Shown: one piece after another, positions 1-6,112 of the stretch | How the letters are laid out: every line of letters starts with the position of its first letter | How positions within the stretch are numbered: position 1 is the stretch's first letter | NCBI GenBank assembly: GCA_046295655.1 | Contig: JBKBMT010000013.1 | Coordinates: 1 to 52,182 of the forward strand | Direction of reading: 5' to 3' | Source of the DNA: JBKBMT01 sp046295655 | Lineage (GTDB): Bacteria > Pseudomonadota > Alphaproteobacteria > Rhodobacterales > Rhodobacteraceae | Length of the DNA stretch: 52,182 bases | The notes under the pieces: model-generated | The model's database searches: none | Told to the model about the DNA's origin: nothing | Seen by the model: only the letters and a program-made list of their open reading frames with translations | Position numbers and translations under genes: made by a program

Positions 1-158
1 ATCTGGAAGCCGAACAGGATCACCGCGATCAGCAGCACCGCGACCAGCGGATCGCCCGCCTGCGTCGTCGCCAGCAGCGCGGGCAGCATCAGCAGGCTGC
101 CGATGGTGATCGCGGTCTTGCGCGACCGGTTGATCGTATAGCCCGCGCCGATCATCCG
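1..158 (-). other. MFS transporter fragment joined in frame to tyrS
   Basis: Read on the minus strand in the tyrS frame, this stretch encodes about 50 residues unlike any tyrosyl-tRNA synthetase. A GYTINRSRKTAI loop is followed by two hydrophobic segments ending ILFGFQ at the window edge. This matches the central loop and next helices of sugar-acid (ExuT/GudP-like) major facilitator transporters, which carry a conserved (S/T)-(V/I)-N-R-(A/S)-R-K motif there. No start codon is convincing and the left side is cut off. I infer a join near GRMIGAG, either an assembly chimera at the contig end or a real rearrangement; the sequence alone cannot decide. Confidence 0.6.
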
Positions 159-1325
159 GCCCGGGTCCGTCGCCGGTTCGTCGTTCACCCGCGCCCCGCC
201 CTCGTCGATCAGCCGCCGCGCCGCCAAGCCCGATCTCGCCAGCCCGGCGCGCACGAAAAGCTGCGCGAGGCTGACCCCGGCCGCGGCCTCGTCGGCCGAA
301 AGCGCAACCTGCGGCAGCTCGTCCCCGACCCCGCCCCGTTCGAATACCGCGCGCGCGGTGGCTTCGGCGGCTGCTGCCGCATCGGGCCCGTGCAGGAGCG
401 TCGTGACCTCATTGGCCAGCCGCACCTTGGCCGCGTTGATCTCCGCCCCGGCGAGCGCCCCCATCCGGTCGCATTCGGCCACGGGAAGCTCGGTGAAGAT
501 CTTCAGGAACCGGCCGACATCGGCATCGGTGGTGTTGCGCCAGAACTGCCAGAATTCGTAGGGCGACAACATCTCGGCCGACAGCCAGACCGCCCCCTGG
601 GCCGACTTGCCCATCTTGCGCCCGTCGGACGTGGTCAGAAGCGGCGTCGTCAGGCCCCAGATCTCGGCATCCAGCACCCGCCGGGTCAGGTCGATCCCAT
701 TGACGATGTTGCCCCACTGGTCCGACCCGCCCATCTGCAGCCGGCAACCGTAGCGGCGGTAGAGTTCGAGGAAGTCGTAGGCCTGAAGGATCATGTAGTT
801 GAACTCGAGGAACGACAGGCTCTGCTCGCGGTCGAGCCGCGACTTGACGCTTTCGAAGCTGAGCATCCGGTTGACGCTGAAATGCCGGCCGATGTCGCGC
901 AGGAAATCCAGATAGTTGAGCCCGTCCAGCCATTCGGCATTGTTGAGCATGATCGCATCGGTCGGACCGTCGCCGTAGGCCAGATAGCGGTCGAAGACCC
1001 GTTGCATGGCCGAGATGTTGGCGTCGATCTGTGCCGGGGTCAGCAGCGGGCGTTCTTCGGCCCGAAAGCTGGGATCGCCCACCTTGGTCGTGCCGCCGCC
1101 CATCAGCGTGATCGGCCTGTGCCCGGTGCGCTGAAGCCAGCGCAACACCATGATGTTCATCAGATGCCCGACATGCAGGCTTGGCGCGGTTGCGTCATAT
1201 CCGATGTAGGCCGGCACGATGCCCGCCCGGAGCGCCTCGTCCAGCCCCTGGTAATCGGTGCAGTCGGCGACGAAGCCGCGCTCGAACATCACCTGCAGGA
1301 AGTCGGATTTGGGGTGGTAGGTCAT
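1..1325 (-). CDS. tyrS: Tyrosyl-tRNA synthetase, C-terminal end replaced (no stop in window)
   Basis: Class I tyrosyl-tRNA synthetase, which charges tRNA-Tyr in the cytoplasm. The product starts MTYHPKSDF; the HIGH-type motif HVGH is at residues 51-54 and the KMSKS-type motif KMGKS near residue 237. An S4 RNA-binding domain follows (LARSGLAARRLIDEGGARVN). After about residue 390 the expected last S4 strand and basic GKKRHAL-like tail are missing, and the frame continues into MFS transporter sequence to the window edge. In-frame ATGs at 1340 and 1343 are alternative starts; 1325 was chosen because family proteins begin MTYHPKSDF. Divergent from anmK. Confidence 0.85.
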   Translation of the reverse strand, partial: MTYHPKSDFLQVMFERGFVADCTDYQGLDEALRAGIVPAYIGYDATAPSLHVGHLMNIMVLRWLQRTGHRPITLMGGGTTKVGDPSFRAEERPLLTPAQIDANISAMQRVFDRYLAYGDGPTDAIMLNNAEWLDGLNYLDFLRDIGRHFSVNRMLSFESVKSRLDREQSLSFLEFNYMILQAYDFLELYRRYGCRLQMGGSDQWGNIVNGIDLTRRVLDAEIWGLTTPLLTTSDGRKMGKSAQGAVWLSAEMLSPYEFWQFWRNTTDADVGRFLKIFTELPVAECDRMGALAGAEINAAKVRLANEVTTLLHGPDAAAAAEATARAVFERGGVGDELPQVALSADEAAAGVSLAQLFVRAGLARSGLAARRLIDEGGARVNDEPATDPGRMIGAGYTINRSRKTAITIGSLLMLPALLATTQAGDPLVAVLLIAVILFGFQ

Positions 1326-1391
1326 CGGGCTTGCATCCATCATGGACCGGTGCGCGGGGGTATAGCGATGGTGGTCGGCAAGGAAAAGCGG

Positions 1392-2507
1392 ATGTTGGGC
1401 AACGGGCCGGTCTGGGCACTGGGCACGATGTCGGGCACGTCGCTGGACGGCGTGGACGCGGCCATGCTGCTGACCGACGGCGAGACGGTGGCCGCCTTCG
1501 GCCCCTCCGCCTATCGGCCCTATACCGGGGACGAACGCGCGGCCCTTCGGGCGGCCCTCGGAGCGTGGCCGGGCGATCCCGCGGTCCGGGCCGCGGCAGA
1601 CGTGGTCGAGCGGGCGCATGCCGAACTTCTGGCCCGGTTCGAGGGGGCCGCGGTGATCGGGTTCCACGGCCAGACGCTGGCGCACGAGCCGCGCGGGCGC
1701 GGCACCCATCAGGCCGGCGACGGTGCGATCCTGGCCGAGGTCCTGGGCCTTCCGGTGGTGTGGGATTTCCGGTCGGCCGACGTGGCGCTGGGCGGCGAAG
1801 GCGCGCCGCTTGCGCCGTTCTACCACTTCGCCCTGGCGCGCAGACTCGGCGCCGGGCCGGTGGCATTCCTCAACCTCGGCGGGGTCGGCAACCTGACCTG
1901 GGCCGACCCGGCCGCCCCGGCGCCCGAGGCCGAGGGCGCGCTTGTGGCCTTCGACACCGGCCCGGCCAATGCCCCGATCGACGACCTGATGCGCGACCGG
2001 CGCGGCGCGGCCCGGGACGACGGCGGCGCACTGGCCGCATCGGGGCGCGTGGACGAGGCCGTTGTGCGCTCGTTCCTGACCCATCGGCATTTCCGAAGGA
2101 TGCCGCCGAAATCACTGGACAGAGAAGATTTTTCCGAGCTTCACGAGGCGGTCGCGCATCTGTCGGACGCCGACGCGGCGGCCACCCTCACCGCTTGCGC
2201 GGCGGCGGCGGTTGCGGCGGGGCTGGAGCATCTGCCGGCCCGTCCGGGCCGCATCCTCGTCTGCGGCGGCGGGCGGCACAACCGGGCGATGATGGCCGCG
2301 CTTGCCGCCGCCCTGCCGGGCGTCGCCGTCGAACCGGTCGAGGCGTCAGGCCTCGACGGCGACATGATCGAGGCACAGGCCTTCGCCCACCTTGCGGTGC
2401 GGGTGATGCGCGGCCTGCCGACCTCCTGCCGCGGCACCACCGGCGTCGCCGCAGCCGTGGGTGGCGGGCAGGTCAGCCGACCGCAGGGCCTGATCGGCGC
2501 GGCCTGA
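1392..2507 (+). CDS. anmK: Anhydro-N-acetylmuramic acid kinase
   Basis: AnmK phosphorylates and opens 1,6-anhydro-MurNAc to MurNAc-6-phosphate in cell-wall recycling. At 371 residues it has the usual length. The N-terminal ATP-binding loop GTMSGTSLDGVD is at residues 11-22; DFRSADVALGGEGAPL, the VCGGGRHN loop and the C-terminal GLDGDMIEAQAFAHLAVR signature are all present. The ATG at 1392 is preceded by AAGGA at a spacing of 7, so I prefer it to the in-frame ATG at 1368. Divergent from tyrS, and convergent with the HMA gene only 3 bases away. Confidence 0.93.
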   Translation: MLGNGPVWALGTMSGTSLDGVDAAMLLTDGETVAAFGPSAYRPYTGDERAALRAALGAWPGDPAVRAAADVVERAHAELLARFEGAAVIGFHGQTLAHEPRGRGTHQAGDGAILAEVLGLPVVWDFRSADVALGGEGAPLAPFYHFALARRLGAGPVAFLNLGGVGNLTWADPAAPAPEAEGALVAFDTGPANAPIDDLMRDRRGAARDDGGALAASGRVDEAVVRSFLTHRHFRRMPPKSLDREDFSELHEAVAHLSDADAAATLTACAAAAVAAGLEHLPARPGRILVCGGGRHNRAMMAALAAALPGVAVEPVEASGLDGDMIEAQAFAHLAVRVMRGLPTSCRGTTGVAAAVGGGQVSRPQGLIGAA

Positions 2508-2510
2508 GCC

Positions 2511-2705
2511 TCAGCGCCGCTCCGCCGGGAACCCTGCGGCGTCGAGCGCGGCCAGAATGGCCGCGGGGTCGGCGCTGCTGGTCACATCGACGGTCCGCCC
2601 TGCCAGATCGACCGCCACCGCGGCGTCGGGATCGACCTTGCGCAGCGCGGCCTCGACCGCCGTCTTGCAATGGCCGCAACTCATGTCGGGAACGTGGACT
2701 CGCAT
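2511..2705 (-). CDS. HMA-domain metal-binding protein (CopZ-like copper chaperone)
   Basis: A 64-residue single heavy-metal-associated domain. The product begins MRVHVPDMSCGHC, giving the MxCxxC metal-binding loop with cysteines at residues 10 and 13, and continues through a beta-alpha-beta-beta-alpha-beta pattern ending AALDAAGFPAERR. Such free-standing domains carry Cu(I) to P-type ATPases or sensors. The start is set by GGAGGT six bases upstream of the ATG. No copper ATPase gene is next to it. A CueR-type promoter lies immediately upstream, supporting a copper role over mercury or zinc. Confidence 0.88.
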   Translation of the reverse strand: MRVHVPDMSCGHCKTAVEAALRKVDPDAAVAVDLAGRTVDVTSSADPAAILAALDAAGFPAERR

Positions 2706-2724
2706 CGTGATACCTCCGGCTGTC

Positions 2725-2755
2725 CTCATAGGGCTTCCGGCTGCGGAAAGGTCAA
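2725..2755 (-). promoter_or_regulatory. Candidate CueR/MerR-type promoter of the HMA gene
   Basis: On the minus strand TTGACC is followed by a 19-base spacer and TATGAG. The spacer carries a partial dyad, ACCTTTCC facing GGAAG. A 19-base spacer with an ACCTTCC/GGAAGG dyad is the hallmark of MerR-family promoters such as copA under CueR. The predicted start lies near 2718, just before the GGAGGT ribosome site, giving a very short leader. No cueR gene is in the window. Confidence 0.6.
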
Positions 2756-2798
2756 GCACCGCTTTTCAACACCGCGCCGAGGGGTTATCTCGCCCCAC

Positions 2799-4139
2799 AT
2801 GGAGACGCTCCACATCATCGGCGCCGGCATGGCGGGGTCCGAGGCCGCCTGGCAGGCAGCGCGGCTCGGCGTGCCTGTCGTGCTGCACGAGATGCGCCCC
2901 GCGGTCGGCACCTTCGCCCACCGGACCGGCGACTTCGCGGAACTGGTCTGTTCGAACTCGTTTCGGTCGGACGATCACGAACGCAACGCGGTCGGACTCC
3001 TGCACTGGGAGATGCGCGCGGCGGGGGGGCTGATCCTCGAAGCAGCCGAGACGCACCGCCTTCCCGCAGGGGGCGCGCTGGCGGTCGACCGCGAGCCCTT
3101 TGCCCGGACGGTCACCGAACGGCTGCGGTCCCATCCGCTGATTTCCGTATCGAACGAGGAAGTTGCCGATCTGCCCGCGGATGGGCACTGGATCGTCGCA
3201 ACCGGCCCGCTGACCTCCACCCGGCTGGCGGAAAGCATCCGCAGCGTCACCGGCTCGGACGCGCTGGCCTTCTTCGACGCGATCGCCCCCATCGTCCACG
3301 CCGATACGATCGACATGACCGTGGCGTGGCGCCAGTCGCGCTATGACAAGGGCGAAACCGAGGAGGAGCGCACCGCCTACATCAACTGCCCGATGGACCG
3401 CGGGCAATACGAGGCCTTCATCGACGCGCTGCTGACCGCAGACAAGACCGAGTTCCGCGACGGGGAGACCGAGACGCCCTATTTCGACGGCTGCCTGCCG
3501 ATCGAGGTCATGGCCGAACGCGGGCGCGAGACGCTGCGGTTCGGGCCGATGAAGCCGGTGGGCCTGACCAATCCGCACCGGCCCGAGAAACCCTATGCGG
3601 TGGTGCAACTGCGCCGCGACAATGCGCTGGGCACGCTCTACAACATGGTGGGCTTCCAGACGAAGATGAAGTATGGTGCGCAGACCTCTGTCTTCAGGAT
3701 GATTCCGGGTCTGGAGAATGCCGCCTTCGCGCGCCTGGGGGGGATACATCGCAACACCTTCATCAACGCGCCGCGGCTTCTGGACGACCGGCTGCGGCTG
3801 CGGGCGCGTCCGAACATCCGCTTCGCCGGCCAGATCACCGGCGTCGAGGGCTATGTCGAGTCGGCGGCAATGGGCCTGATCGCAGGCCGCATGGCGGCGG
3901 CGGCGATCCTAGGCCGCGACCTTGCGCCGCCGCCGGCAGAGACGGCGACAGGCGCGCTGGTCGCCCACATTACCGGCGGCGCCGATGCCCGCAGCTTTCA
4001 GCCGATGAACGTGAACTTCGGGCTGTTTCCCCCGGTCGAGGCCCGGGCCGGCCGACGCGGCCGCAAGGACCGCTACCGCGCCTACACCGACCGCGCCAAG
4101 GAGGCTTTCGCCGCATGGCTGGAACGGCAGCCTATGTGA
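2799..4139 (+). CDS. trmFO: FAD/folate-dependent tRNA (uracil-54-C5)-methyltransferase TrmFO
   Basis: TrmFO makes m5U54 (ribothymidine) in the T-loop of tRNA using methylenetetrahydrofolate and FADH2. The product is 446 residues, the family size. It opens METLHIIGAGMAGSEAAWQ, the dinucleotide-binding loop, followed by LVCSNSFRSD with a conserved cysteine at residue 51, YINCPMDRGQYEAFIDAL, FDGCLPIEVMAERG with the second conserved cysteine, and MNVNFGLFPP near the C terminus. Its last 25 bases overlap the next gene's start, suggesting coupled expression. The ribosome site is weak. Confidence 0.95.
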   Translation: METLHIIGAGMAGSEAAWQAARLGVPVVLHEMRPAVGTFAHRTGDFAELVCSNSFRSDDHERNAVGLLHWEMRAAGGLILEAAETHRLPAGGALAVDREPFARTVTERLRSHPLISVSNEEVADLPADGHWIVATGPLTSTRLAESIRSVTGSDALAFFDAIAPIVHADTIDMTVAWRQSRYDKGETEEERTAYINCPMDRGQYEAFIDALLTADKTEFRDGETETPYFDGCLPIEVMAERGRETLRFGPMKPVGLTNPHRPEKPYAVVQLRRDNALGTLYNMVGFQTKMKYGAQTSVFRMIPGLENAAFARLGGIHRNTFINAPRLLDDRLRLRARPNIRFAGQITGVEGYVESAAMGLIAGRMAAAAILGRDLAPPPAETATGALVAHITGGADARSFQPMNVNFGLFPPVEARAGRRGRKDRYRAYTDRAKEAFAAWLERQPM

Positions 4140-5017
4140 CGCGCTTCGCGCCCTCGCCCACGGGCCCGCTGCATCTCGGTCATGCCTTTTCGGCGCTGCT
4201 TGCCTGGGATCGGGCCGCGAAGGTGAACGGCACCTTCCTGCTGCGGATCGAGGACATCGACCCGGACCGATCACGCCCCGAATGGGAGACCGCGATCATC
4301 GAGGATCTGCGCTGGCTGGGGCCCCGCTGGGCCGAGCCGGCAATGCGGCAGTCCGGGCGGCTGCCGGCCTATCGTGCTGCACTGGAGCGGCTGGCCGTGC
4401 AGGATTTGCTCTACCCCTGCCGCTGCCGCCGGGGCGACATTCGCGCCGCACTTTCCGCGCCGCAGGAGGGGGCCACCGGGCCGGACGGTCCCGCCTATCC
4501 CGGCACCTGCCGCGGCCGGACGATGGCCGAGGCGGCACCCGACGATGCGCTGCGGCTCGACATGCGCCGGGCGGTGGCGACCGCGGGGCGGCTGTCCTTC
4601 ACCGAAACCGGGGCGCTGCACGGGGGGCGGCACAGGATCGACCCCGACTGGCTGGTGACGGTTGCGGGCGACGTGGTTCTGGCGCGGCGCGGGTTCGGCA
4701 CCTCCTACCACCTGTCCGTGGTGGTGGACGATGCCGCGCAGGCCGTGACCGAGGCGGTCCGGGGCGCCGACCTGTTCGAGGCGACGGCGATCCATGTGCT
4801 GCTGCAATCGCTGCTGGGCCTGCCCACCCCCGCCTATCATCACCATCGGCTGATCCGCGACGACGCCGGCAGGCGGCTGGCCAAGCGCGACGACGCCCGG
4901 GCGCTGGCCCGATACCGGGCCGAGGGCGCCGAGCCCGACGATATCCGCCGGATGATCGGGCTTCAGCGTTCCGGCCGGAGGATCTCGACCTCGGCCCCGC
5001 CGCGGACCGCGGTGTAG
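4115..5017 (+). CDS. gluQ: Glutamyl-Q tRNA(Asp) synthetase
   Basis: A truncated GluRS paralogue that attaches glutamate to queuosine-34 of tRNA-Asp. The 300-residue product has FAPSPTGPLHLGH (HLGH at residues 20-23), a zinc-site pattern CRC followed by YPGTC, and RRLAKRD as the KMSKS equivalent; the anticodon-binding domain of true GluRS is absent. It starts inside the end of trmFO. The last 18 or so residues after RRMIGL have no family counterpart as far as I can recall and are encoded antisense to the 3' end of hisI, as if an earlier stop had been lost. Confidence 0.92.
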   Translation: MAGTAAYVTRFAPSPTGPLHLGHAFSALLAWDRAAKVNGTFLLRIEDIDPDRSRPEWETAIIEDLRWLGPRWAEPAMRQSGRLPAYRAALERLAVQDLLYPCRCRRGDIRAALSAPQEGATGPDGPAYPGTCRGRTMAEAAPDDALRLDMRRAVATAGRLSFTETGALHGGRHRIDPDWLVTVAGDVVLARRGFGTSYHLSVVVDDAAQAVTEAVRGADLFEATAIHVLLQSLLGLPTPAYHHHRLIRDDAGRRLAKRDDARALARYRAEGAEPDDIRRMIGLQRSGRRISTSAPPRTAV

Positions 5018-5322
5018 AAGCAGCTTTGCCGGTTGGTGTGGCAGGCCGGGCCGGTCTGATCGACAAGGAGCAGCAGACAGTCCCGGTCGCAGTCGATGCG
5101 CATTTCGACCAGCCGCTGGACATGGCCCGAACTTTCGCCCTTGGCCCAGAACGCCCCGCGCGACCGCGACCAGTAGGTGACATGCCCGGTCTCCAGCGTG
5201 CGCGCGACCGCCGCGGCGTTCATCCAGGCCATCATCAGCACCGCGCCGGTGGCGTGATCCTGCGCCACGGCCGGGATCAGCCCGGCCGCATCGTAGCGCA
5301 GCGAGGCGGGGTCGAAGGACAT
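4963..5322 (-). CDS. hisI: Phosphoribosyl-AMP cyclohydrolase
   Basis: HisI opens the purine ring of PR-AMP, the third step of histidine synthesis. The 119-residue product starts MSFDPASLRYDAAGLIPA and contains the SGHVQRLVE segment, the acidic metal-binding run DCDRDCLL and the PACHT cysteine/histidine site. Length and lack of a HisE domain match the stand-alone alphaproteobacterial form. AAGGA eight bases upstream supports the ATG at 5322 over an in-frame TTG at 5340. Its 3' end overlaps the convergent gluQ by 55 bases. Confidence 0.94.
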   Translation of the reverse strand: MSFDPASLRYDAAGLIPAVAQDHATGAVLMMAWMNAAAVARTLETGHVTYWSRSRGAFWAKGESSGHVQRLVEMRIDCDRDCLLLLVDQTGPACHTNRQSCFYTAVRGGAEVEILRPER

Positions 5323-5388
5323 CGGCACGATCCTTTTCAAGCGGCGGCGACAGGACTATCTATGTCAGGCGCAACCTGCGGGAAAGCC

Positions 5389-5838
5389 ATGGCCGACAGC
5401 GACCTCGTCAATCTCTACTCCGGCCGCATCCTGGCATTGGCCACCGACATCCCGCATCTTGGCCGCCTTCCCGCGCCCCAGGGCAGCGCCCGACGTCGGT
5501 CGCCGTTATGCGGTTCGACCGTCACCGCGGATGTGGTTCTGCGCGATGGCAGGGTCAGCGAATTCGGCCAGGATGTGAAGGCCTGCGCGCTGGGTCAGGC
5601 GGCGGCAGCCGTCGTCGGGGCGGCGATGATCGGACGCACCCGCGCCGAGGTCGAGACGGCGCGCGACGAACTGGAGGCGATGCTCCGGTCCGGCGGGCCG
5701 GTGCCTGCGCCCCCCTTCGACGGGCTGGAGGTGCTGCTGCCCGCGCGCGACTTCCGCAACCGCCATGCCTCGATCCTGCTTGCGCTGGAGGCGGCGGCCG
5801 AGGCGATCGGCCAGGCCGAACGCGCCGCCTGCGCCTGA
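5389..5838 (+). CDS. IscU/NifU-like iron-sulfur cluster scaffold family protein
   Basis: A 149-residue protein resembling the short scaffold-like proteins that sit beside hisI in Rhodobacteraceae. It starts MADSDLVNLYSGRILALA and carries SPLCGST and FGQDVKACALGQAAAAV, which match two of the IscU/NifU-N cysteine positions. The third IscU cysteine and the LPPVK motif are not evident; a cysteine near the very C terminus (AACA) may not be equivalent. A general Fe-S assembly role is therefore inferred only. GGGAAAG precedes the ATG; an in-frame ATG at 5362 is possible. Confidence 0.78.
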   Translation: MADSDLVNLYSGRILALATDIPHLGRLPAPQGSARRRSPLCGSTVTADVVLRDGRVSEFGQDVKACALGQAAAAVVGAAMIGRTRAEVETARDELEAMLRSGGPVPAPPFDGLEVLLPARDFRNRHASILLALEAAAEAIGQAERAACA

Positions 5839-5873
5839 AAGAAAACCGCCGCAGCGCTGGCGCACTGCGGCGG
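5838..5873 (-). terminator. Rho-independent terminator after the SOS small-protein gene
   Basis: A perfect 9-bp stem (CCGCCGCAG paired with CTGCGGCGG, 10-base loop). On the minus strand it is followed directly by TTTTCTTT. The T-run is only on the minus side, so it ends transcription coming from 5926-6042. It also overlaps the stop codon of the plus-strand scaffold gene. Confidence 0.85.
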
Positions 5874-5925
5874 CAGTCGGGCTCGACCGGAGCGGGGACA
5901 GGCCTGGGGCCGAGCAGCAGGCAGA

Positions 5926-6042
5926 TCAGAACGGAAGGTGCAGAAGCCCCGCGAGGCCGGCGAACAACGCCACGCAGCCGAGCACATCCTGAAGCACGGG
6001 TGCGGACCGGCCGGCAAGGGCGGATCGGATCGACTGGCGCAT
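5926..6042 (-). CDS. Tiny SOS-controlled single-span membrane protein (38 aa)
   Basis: The product begins MRQSIRSALAGRSAPVLQ and ends in one hydrophobic helix, roughly residues 18-36, finishing LLHLPF; the N terminus is basic and so probably cytoplasmic. GGAGAT sits five to six bases before the ATG at 6042; an in-frame ATG at 6054 would give 42 residues but lacks a good ribosome site. A LexA-type box lies 43 bases upstream and a strong terminator downstream, so it is its own transcription unit. Function is unknown. By analogy with Caulobacter SidA, a tiny LexA-controlled membrane division inhibitor, a DNA-damage checkpoint role is a hypothesis, not homology I can show. Confidence 0.75.
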   Translation of the reverse strand: MRQSIRSALAGRSAPVLQDVLGCVALFAGLAGLLHLPF

Positions 6043-6084
6043 GGCAATCTCCATCGTGTTGCCGCATTGTTCTCACACGAATCG

Positions 6085-6099
6085 GAACAAGTAAAGAAC
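6085..6099 (-). promoter_or_regulatory. LexA (SOS) box, GTTC-N7-GTTC
   Basis: Minus strand reads GTTCTTTACTTGTTC, an exact match to the GTTC-N7-GTTC direct repeat bound by alphaproteobacterial LexA. It lies between the end of recG and the tiny membrane protein gene and points at the latter. Two exact half-sites in AT-rich sequence amid GC-rich DNA make chance unlikely. Confidence 0.8.
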
Positions 6100-6112
6100 A
6101 AATTAGGAATTC

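Noticed and set aside
390..1391. Upstream part of the long plus frame that ends as anmK
   Set aside because: Antisense to tyrS; AnmK similarity begins only after the ATG at 1392, which has its own ribosome site.
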